Shown: piece after piece, positions 1 to 4,340 of the stretch
How positions within the stretch are numbered: the first letter of the stretch is position 1
Layout of the letters: each line of letters starts with the position of its first letter
Assembly: GCA_024691625.1 (NCBI GenBank)
Contig: JAILNL010000005.1
Coordinates: forward strand, 1 to 5,615
Source: Schwartzia sp. (in: firmicutes)
GTDB taxonomy: Bacteria > Bacillota > Negativicutes > Selenomonadales > Selenomonadaceae
Length of the DNA: 5,615 bases
Direction of reading: 5' to 3'
Notes under the pieces: model-generated
What the model was told of the DNA's origin: nothing
Database searches by the model: none
The model's input: the letters and a program-made list of their open reading frames with translations, nothing else
Translations under genes and position numbers: made by a program

Positions 1-1151
1 TCAAAGCATTCTCCTGGGCGCCGTCCTTCCGCGAGTACTTTGCCGTCAAAGCGGCTCCTAATCCCGCGCTCCTGAAAATCATGAAAGAAGAAGGCGCAGG
101 CGCAGACTGCTCCTCCATCGCTGAACTCGAGCTCTCCCATATGGCAGACATCGGGGGCGAAAACATTATGCTCACCTCCAACGACACTCCTGCAGATGAA
201 TTTCAGCGTGCCATTGAGCTTGGTGCTATCATCAACCTCGACGACATATCCCATATCGACTACCTCGAAAAGAACGCCGGCTTCCCTGAGGTGCTTTCCT
301 TCCGTTACAACCCGGGAGCATGCATTGCAGGCAACGACATCATCGGACGCCCTGAGGAAGCAAAATACGGTCTCACGCATGATCAGCTCATTCAAGCGTA
401 TAAAATCGCGAAGGAGCGCGGCGTTAAACGCTTCGGTCTCCACTGCATGGTCATCTCCAACGAGCTTCATTCCGATGCCTTCATCAACACCGCACGCCTT
501 ATGTTCAATACCGCGGCTGAAATCTACAAAGAAACAGGCATCAAGCTGGAGTTTGTAAACCTTGGTGGCGGCATCGGTATACCATATCATCCTGAGGACA
601 ACGCAGTCGACCTCGAATACGTCGGTGAAGGTATTCACAAGGTCTACAAGGAAATCATCGAGCCTGCAGGTCTCAGCGGTCTTGCCATCGCAATGGAATC
701 GGGCCGTGCCATCACAGGTCCCTACGGCTGGCTGGTATCTACAGTACTTCACGAGAAAAAAACCTACAAGGACTACATCGGTCTCGACTCCTGCATGGCT
801 AACCTCATGCGCCCGGCTCTTTACGGCGCATACCATCACGTAACGGTAGTTGGCAAGGAAGATGCTATCTGCGATCATGTCTATGACATCACAGGCTCCC
901 TCTGCGAGAACAATGATAAATTTGCCATTGACCGCTGGCTTCCGGAAATCTCCATCGGCGACCGTATCATTATCCATGATGCCGGTGCTCACGGACACGC
1001 AATGGGCTTCAACTACAACGGAAAACTCAGAAGCGCGGAGCTGCTTCTGAAGGAAGACGGATCGGTTGAACTCATCCGCCGTGCCGAAACTCTTGACGAT
1101 TACTTTGCAACCCTTAACTTCCCCGGCTGCAAATATAAGATGAAAAAATAA
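1..1151 (+). CDS. lysA: Diaminopimelate decarboxylase, 5'-truncated by the window edge
   Basis: Cytoplasmic PLP-dependent fold-III decarboxylase that converts meso-diaminopimelate to L-lysine, the last step of lysine synthesis. The open frame runs in from the left edge (codons in frame from position 3) and ends at TAA 1149-1151. The ATG at 81 is internal: the 26 codons before it carry the conserved YFAVKA segment, with the PLP-binding lysine at 48-50. Further motifs are GGGIGIPY (564-587, phosphate-binding glycines), ESGR (696-707), the DSCMANLMRPALYGAYHH block, SLCENNDK with the active-site cysteine at 903-905, and GFNYNGKLR near the end. About 382 residues are visible, so roughly 35-45 N-terminal residues are missing compared with the usual 415-430. 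The usual HxGSQ segment is replaced by HCMVISNE, a variant I recall from a clostridial/Bacteroidales LysA branch. Family is near certain; specificity for diaminopimelate over ornithine or another diamino acid is inferred from family resemblance. A terminator follows 12 bases after the stop, so this is the last gene of its unit. Confidence 0.9.
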   Translation, partial: KAFSWAPSFREYFAVKAAPNPALLKIMKEEGAGADCSSIAELELSHMADIGGENIMLTSNDTPADEFQRAIELGAIINLDDISHIDYLEKNAGFPEVLSFRYNPGACIAGNDIIGRPEEAKYGLTHDQLIQAYKIAKERGVKRFGLHCMVISNELHSDAFINTARLMFNTAAEIYKETGIKLEFVNLGGGIGIPYHPEDNAVDLEYVGEGIHKVYKEIIEPAGLSGLAIAMESGRAITGPYGWLVSTVLHEKKTYKDYIGLDSCMANLMRPALYGAYHHVTVVGKEDAICDHVYDITGSLCENNDKFAIDRWLPEISIGDRIIIHDAGAHGHAMGFNYNGKLRSAELLLKEDGSVELIRRAETLDDYFATLNFPGCKYKMKK

Positions 1152-1163
1152 CTGAGTTAAAAC

Positions 1164-1211
1164 AAATAAGAGCTGCCGCAAAAGATTTCCTTTTTGCGGC
1201 AGCTCTTATTT
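1164..1211 (+). terminator. Rho-independent terminator after lysA
   Basis: A perfect 20-bp inverted repeat (1164-1183 with 1192-1211) around an 8-base loop. Its GC-rich core is GAGCTGCCGC, with A-rich bases on the left arm and T-rich bases on the right. It begins 12 bases after the lysA stop codon. The arms end in AAA/TTT, so it could work in both directions, but no minus-strand gene ends against it, because the lipase has its own terminator at 1487-1514. Confidence 0.93.
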
Positions 1212-1275
1212 TACAATTCTTTTCCCAAATATACCGGTACTCACAAATAAAATTTTATCTATGCTAAATTATCTA

Positions 1276-1304
1276 TGGATAAAGTTTATAAATCATGTTA
1301 TTAT
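1276..1304 (+). promoter_or_regulatory. Predicted sigma-70-type promoter with extended -10
   Basis: A -35-like TGGATA (1276-1281, 4 of 6 consensus bases) is followed 17 bases later by TATTAT (1299-1304, 5 of 6). The -10 is preceded by TG at 1296-1297, giving an extended -10 (TGTTATTAT). The expected start point is the A at about 1311. The surrounding stretch is strongly AT-rich. No open reading frame with a ribosome binding site lies downstream; a structured segment and a terminator do, so the promoter is taken to drive a non-coding RNA. Prediction only. Confidence 0.5.
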
Positions 1305-1381
1305 ATATACAGAAAAACGGTTTATATCGTTTTTCCAAACTCCATCTGTTTATACCCCGTGTCTGTGTTTCACTGTACACA

Positions 1382-1457
1382 ACCCACTGAACAGAACTGG
1401 CCGCCGTCCCTTTTTCCTGTCTTGAGACGGCAGTTGGTACCCACTCCTAAGGAACTG
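1382..1457 (+). repeat. Imperfect direct repeat inside the candidate RNA
   Basis: ACCCACT, 5 bases, GAACTG at 1382-1399 recurs as ACCCACT, 6 bases, GAACTG at 1439-1457. The copies are offset by 57-58 bases and flank the terminal hairpin of the candidate RNA, so both halves of the internal loop carry the same word pair. It may be a duplicated protein-binding element or a coincidence. Confidence 0.5.
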
Positions 1458-1486
1458 AACACACCTTAATGAGCACAGGCACAAAA

Positions 1487-1514
1487 ACCCCGCCTTTCGG
1501 CGGGGTCTTTTTTT
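1487..1514. terminator. Rho-independent terminator, probably bidirectional
   Basis: A perfect 8-bp GC-rich stem (1487-1494 with 1499-1506) closes the loop TTTC. A run of seven T follows on the plus strand (1508-1514). On the minus strand the outgoing side is a run of five T (complement of 1483-1487). In the plus direction it ends the candidate small RNA. In the minus direction it lies 10 bases beyond the lipase stop codon and closes the rnr-smpB-lipase unit. The longer T-run makes the plus direction the stronger one. Confidence 0.93.
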
Positions 1515-1523
1515 ATCCTTAAA

Positions 1524-2831
1524 TCATTCCGATGCGTTAAGCACTGCTTCTCTCATTTCTTTTCCGGCCACAGTATTATAAAGTCCTGCAAGAACTACAG
1601 GCATTCTCTTTGTGCTTGTTGTCATCTGCTGTACGGAAACAACATTTCCTTTTGTATCAAGCACAGTTTCCGTAAGCATTACTTCGTAGTCATGATATCC
1701 GCGCGACTCTCTCTGCCGTTCCGTTTCATACTGCTGAACGAGAGCATATCTGCAGCCGTTGGCCCGGGCAGCAGCCGCTATTCCCGCAAATGTATCAGGA
1801 ACCTCACTTCCTACGACGAGGCCGTCAATCTGATGTGAAAGCAGCTCCGCGGCCGCACGTGCAAGATAAGGCGCATCTCCGGCAACAGGCTCGTCAAAAC
1901 CCGCGCTCACTGCCAGAAACACACGAGGTGAATCTCCCGGAGCAAGGGTAAAATCCGCCGGAATCGTATCGTAATACTCACGCATTATTCCGTCAACATA
2001 GCCGACCATCGCATGAGCCTCTCTTTCCGACCCTTTAGGTGCCGTAAGCTTGCGCTTTTCTCCAAACTGTGTGTATCCTGACCTCAGTGACTGCAGCACT
2101 GCTTTTACCGGGTCTCCGGACATAGTCACACGCCGTACATTCAGCTTTTCGAATTTCTTTGCAAAGGCATCATTTCCTACCGCGGGAGCACCAAAGGTAA
2201 CAACATCTATCTGTTCCGCAGGGACTCCCATATCTACAAGACGTGCCGCAAGTAGTACAGATACAGCTCCGCCCAGACTGTGGCCTGTTATACATATACG
2301 GCTTTCAGGATGCGCAAGAAGCTCATCGCAAAGAAGCTCTCCCATGGTCCAGCCGTTTATCTTATTTGTGAAAAAAGCTGTTTGGGTATATGTGTTAAAT
2401 CCGCTGTGCACAAGCGGTTCCTTTGCCGTCATTGTGGTTCGCGCAGCTTCAGCGGCAAACTCTTCAGGCGTTTTCCCGCCAAAGGGAATCTTTGTCAGGG
2501 AAAGATCGTTTTCGATATCCTTCCATGTTGATGTGCCCATGATGGAAAGCATATACTGCGCCTTTCCGCCGGGCTGGTCCTGTCTGACAAGGTAAAACTG
2601 AGTGTCTGCTTTTACGTTTTTTTCGTGAAAGGGTTCCATATTCCAGCCCGCTGCCGCAAGCTCGCTGCGGGCAATCTGCCCCAGCCTGTCGTTATAGCTT
2701 GCAAGAGACAGCCACGCACACATATAATCCTGCTCGATGGTAGATACCGCTTCTGCCCGCTGCATGATTCCCGTCAGGAAAATACATACAGCCAGCAGCA
2801 CTGCTCTGACTAAGCGAAGTTTTTTCTCCAT
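1524..2831 (-). CDS. Secreted class 3 (alpha/beta-hydrolase) lipase with extra C-terminal domain
   Basis: 435-residue ester hydrolase of the Lipase_3 type, probably acting on lipids outside the cytoplasm. Residues 1-28 form a signal peptide: basic KK/R start, hydrophobic stretch about 10-23, signal-peptidase-I-like site AEA|VS after residue 28. Cys16 lies in the hydrophobic core but its context (LAVC) is a poor lipobox. The hydrolase core spans about 30-285: an oxyanion-region MGTSTW near 98-103, nucleophile elbow GHSLGGA with Ser185, VTFGAPAVGN, the acid Asp240 in SGDPV, and His273 in AHAMVGY. The full Ser-Asp-His triad is therefore present. Residues about 290-420 are a second domain, with RVFLAVSAGF followed by alternating strand/helix patterning and a RYALVQQYE strand. 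It vaguely recalls small periplasmic TolB-N/DUF4823-like folds, a weak guess. The start ATG (2829-2831) follows AAGGGAGAG and TAAGG, either of which could be the Shine-Dalgarno. The gene lies 56 bases after smpB with no strong terminator between, so co-transcription is likely. Natural substrate is unknown. Confidence 0.9.
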   Translation of the reverse strand: MEKKLRLVRAVLLAVCIFLTGIMQRAEAVSTIEQDYMCAWLSLASYNDRLGQIARSELAAAGWNMEPFHEKNVKADTQFYLVRQDQPGGKAQYMLSIMGTSTWKDIENDLSLTKIPFGGKTPEEFAAEAARTTMTAKEPLVHSGFNTYTQTAFFTNKINGWTMGELLCDELLAHPESRICITGHSLGGAVSVLLAARLVDMGVPAEQIDVVTFGAPAVGNDAFAKKFEKLNVRRVTMSGDPVKAVLQSLRSGYTQFGEKRKLTAPKGSEREAHAMVGYVDGIMREYYDTIPADFTLAPGDSPRVFLAVSAGFDEPVAGDAPYLARAAAELLSHQIDGLVVGSEVPDTFAGIAAAARANGCRYALVQQYETERQRESRGYHDYEVMLTETVLDTKGNVVSVQQMTTSTKRMPVVLAGLYNTVAGKEMREAVLNASE

Positions 2832-2887
2832 TGAACCTTACTCTCCCTTATCCGGCATGTCTGCCGCAAATACTTAAGGAAAACCAC

Positions 2888-3361
2888 TCAATACTTCTGG
2901 CGCTCGCGGAGATCTCTCTCCATATCGCGCTTTGCTGCCTTCTCGGCAAGGTCCCTGCGCTTATCGTAGGTGTGCTTTCCGCTTACAAGAGCAAGCTCTA
3001 CCTTTGCCCTGCCCTTCTTGAAATACACCTTAAGAGGAACAAGTGTGAAGCCCTTTTCTCTTGTCTTCCCGAAAAGCTTGAGGATCTCTGCCTTATGCAT
3101 CAAAAGGCGCTTCGGACGAAGCGGATCGCGGTTAAAAACATTGCCGTGCTCATATGGGCTTATATGAAAATTCTCAAGAAATATTTCCCCGTTCTTTATG
3201 GAGCCGTAGCTGTCCTTAAGATTGGCCTGTCCTGCCCGAAGAGATTTAACCTCCGTACCGAAAAGCTCAATCCCGGCTTCGTATGCTTCATGTATGAAAT
3301 AATCATGGCGTGCTTTTCGGTTTTCGCAAACCGTATGCTCAGCCAAATTTTTCTTTCCCAT
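2888..3361 (-). CDS. smpB: SsrA (tmRNA)-binding protein SmpB
   Basis: 157-residue cytoplasmic RNA-binding protein that partners tmRNA in trans-translation, the rescue of ribosomes stalled on broken mRNA. The length is normal for the family (150-160). Expected blocks appear in order: [23 protein letters not shown] with the following DSYGSI; the ISPYEHGN...[12 protein letters not shown] stretch; [29 protein letters not shown]; and the basic C-terminal tail ending [13 protein letters not shown], which in the family forms a helix in the empty mRNA channel. The start ATG is set by a strong GGAGGGAG seven to eight bases upstream. The gene begins 13 bases after the rnr stop codon, the common rnr-smpB arrangement. 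The tmRNA gene itself is not in the window. Nothing suggests loss of function. Confidence 0.98.
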   Translation of the reverse strand: MGKKNLAEHTVCENRKARHDYFIHEAYEAGIELFGTEVKSLRAGQANLKDSYGSIKNGEIFLENFHISPYEHGNVFNRDPLRPKRLLMHKAEILKLFGKTREKGFTLVPLKVYFKKGRAKVELALVSGKHTYDKRRDLAEKAAKRDMERDLRERQKY

Positions 3362-3365
3362 GCTG

Positions 3366-3373
3366 CTCCCTCC
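3366..3373 (-). promoter_or_regulatory. Strong Shine-Dalgarno of smpB
   Basis: GGAGGGAG on the minus strand fills the 13-base gap between the rnr TAA (3375-3377) and the smpB ATG (3359-3361). Its position fixes the smpB start. It lies one base from the rnr stop, which fits tight translation of both genes from one mRNA. Confidence 0.85.
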
Positions 3374-3374
3374 G

Positions 3375-4337
3375 TTATTCTTTGTCCTTTCGGCGTCCGC
3401 CCCGCGGTTTCTTCTCTGCCGCAGGCTTCGGGTCAGGCCATACGGCCTTGCTCGGAAGTCCGTCCAGGATAGGATTTACCTTACGCGAGGAATCACGTTT
3501 TGTCTTTTCCTTCGTCCCTGACGTTTTTTTCTCTGAGCTTTTTTTCGCAGCCTTTTTAGACTCTGTTTTCACGTCAGACTTTTTTGCAGCCTTTTTCGAC
3601 TTTTCCTTTTTCGATACTTCTTTTTTTGCAGCCTTTTTCTTTGAAGAAGCTTTTTTCTTGTCAGCAGGCTTCTCTGCCTTTACGGATTTTGGGCTGCTGC
3701 CTTTTTTCGCCTTTTCCTGTCCGTCGGACACGTAGACGCCGTTATCCTTAAGAATAAAGTCGATATTTCTTTCCTCTACGCTGGCGCGTACCAGAACTAC
3801 CTCAACCTCGTCGCCGAGCTGATAGGATTTTCTTGTGCGTTCGCCAATCAGAGCATACTGCTCCTCAACGTACTCGTAGTAGTCATTTACCATGCGTGAT
3901 ACATGGACAAGACCTTCTACACCGTTTTCAAGCTCTACAAAAATACCGAATGCAGTAACGCCGCTGATTACACCCGTGAAGGTATCACCGACGAACTGAG
4001 TCATGTATTCTATTTCCTTCATCTCAGTAGTTTCACGCTCAGCTTCTACCGCCACGCGCTCTCTGAGAGATGTATGCGTCGCAATTTCAGGCAGAATTCC
4101 GCGCACGTAATCCTGCTTTTTCGCAGACATTGAGCCTGTTGCAAAGGTCTCACGAAGGAGTCTGTGGACAATAAGGTCCGGATAGCGGCGGATTGGTGAC
4201 GTGAAATGCGTATAATACTGCGCCGCAAGTCCGAAATGTCCGAGGTTTGCATCAGCGTAGCGTGCCTGCTGCATTGAACGCAGTGATACCGCGCTTACGA
4301 TACGCTCTTCCGGACGTCCTTCCACACGCTCCAGCAC
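3375..4337 (-). CDS. rnr: Ribonuclease R, C-terminal part after the in-frame amber codon (end of RNB, S1, Lys-rich tail)
   Basis: In-frame continuation of the rnr frame on the 3' side of TAG 4338-4340. RNase R is a processive 3'-to-5' exoribonuclease that degrades structured RNA and faulty mRNA released by trans-translation. If translated separately, this part would start at the GTG directly after the TAG and give 320 residues. It carries the last part of the RNB domain: [32 protein letters not shown] (residues 33-55) with the arginines needed for phosphodiester cleavage, then [13 protein letters not shown]. An S1 RNA-binding domain follows at about 116-197, with [17 protein letters not shown] and GLVHVSRM. 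Residues about 206-320 form a low-complexity Lys/Ser/Ala tail with three KKAAKK repeats and a basic GGRRKDKE end. In E. coli such a Lys-rich tail directs RNase R to SmpB-tmRNA-stalled ribosomes, and smpB is the next gene, 13 bases on. Alone, this part lacks the metal-binding aspartates, so it should be inactive as a nuclease. Confidence 0.9.
   Translation of the reverse strand: MLERVEGRPEERIVSAVSLRSMQQARYADANLGHFGLAAQYYTHFTSPIRRYPDLIVHRLLRETFATGSMSAKKQDYVRGILPEIATHTSLRERVAVEAERETTEMKEIEYMTQFVGDTFTGVISGVTAFGIFVELENGVEGLVHVSRMVNDYYEYVEEQYALIGERTRKSYQLGDEVEVVLVRASVEERNIDFILKDNGVYVSDGQEKAKKGSSPKSVKAEKPADKKKASSKKKAAKKEVSKKEKSKKAAKKSDVKTESKKAAKKSSEKKTSGTKEKTKRDSSRKVNPILDGLPSKAVWPDPKPAAEKKPRGGRRKDKE
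3547..3638 (-). repeat. KKAAKK coding repeats and A-tracts in the rnr tail
   Basis: On the plus strand the word GCAGCCTTTTT occurs at 3547-3557, 3586-3596 and 3628-3638, spaced 39 and 42 bases (13 and 14 codons). On the coding strand each copy encodes KAAKK or KKAAKK within the Lys-rich tail. Seven-base homopolymer A runs on the coding strand lie at 3524-3530, 3539-3545 and 3621-3627. The period is a whole number of codons, as expected from in-frame repeat expansion. Confidence 0.75.
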
Positions 4338-4340
4338 CTA
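4338..4340 (-). other. In-frame TAG (amber) codon inside the rnr RNB domain
   Basis: The minus strand reads ...CGA GAT GTG GAG TAG GTG CTG GAG CGT..., that is [22 protein letters not shown]. Both sides match the same continuous RNase R stretch, with no frame change and no missing residues that I can detect. The stop sits where homologues, as I remember them, have a variable polar or charged residue before a conserved (I/V)L, so one base change from GAG, CAG or AAG would explain it. The other complete stop codons in the window are TAA (lysA, rnr) and TGA (smpB, lipase); TAG is used nowhere else. Confidence 0.95.

Larger units (their letters stand above)
1311..1514 (+). ncRNA. Candidate structured small RNA, about 204 nt, family not recognised
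   Basis: Defined by the predicted promoter upstream and the terminator at its 3' end, with no credible coding frame inside. Seen in the sequence are: a 5' hairpin with a perfect 8-bp stem (1312-1319 with 1328-1335); a 12-bp closing helix (1359-1370 with 1471-1482, three G-U pairs); a terminal hairpin (1403-1408 with 1426-1431, extended by 1395-1398 with 1432-1435 across a 4-base bulge); and a small hairpin TAAGG/CCTTA (1448-1452 with 1464-1468) on the 3' side of the internal loop. Length and layout (closing stem, open middle with a small 3'-side hairpin, terminal hairpin) are reminiscent of 6S RNA, but I cannot match the primary sequence to 6S or any family I know. It is not tmRNA (no alanyl acceptor, no CCA end) and shows no SRP-type GGAAG loop. 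It could also be unconstrained intergenic DNA. Confidence 0.42.

Noticed and set aside
1232..1239. 8-bp palindrome TACCGGTA after the lysA terminator
   Set aside because: Too short and isolated to support as an operator.
1275..1469. 64-codon plus-strand reading frame in the gene-free stretch
   Set aside because: No Shine-Dalgarno before the ATG and the composition is not protein-like. It crosses the predicted promoter and the RNA helices, so it is probably chance.
1212..1523. tmRNA (ssrA) gene, suggested by nearby smpB
   Set aside because: No alanyl acceptor or T-arm sequence, no CCA end, and no tag-peptide frame ending in an ALAA-type sequence could be found on either strand.
2050..2595. 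181-codon plus-strand reading frame opposite the lipase
   Set aside because: It is antisense to the catalytic core of the lipase, whose motifs and triad show which strand is coding.
2771..2800. Lipoprotein signal (Cys16) in the lipase
   Set aside because: The residues before the cysteine (LAV) do not fit a lipobox, and the hydrophobic stretch continues past it to a good AEA|VS signal peptidase I site.
2853..2866. Small inverted repeat CGGCA/TGCCG between smpB and the lipase
   Set aside because: Only a 5-bp stem with no T-tract, too weak to call a terminator or attenuator.
2831..3472. 213-codon plus-strand reading frame opposite smpB
   Set aside because: It lies wholly antisense to the clear smpB gene and the rnr end. 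It shows no family motif and no ribosome binding site.
3310..3735. Phe-rich 141-codon plus-strand reading frame
   Set aside because: It is the antisense image of the Lys-rich rnr tail (AAA/AAG read as TTT/CTT) and of the smpB start, with no homology of its own.
4338..4340. Frameshift as the cause of the rnr break
   Set aside because: The frame is identical on both sides of the TAG and the conserved sequence continues directly, so a substitution, not an indel, is indicated.
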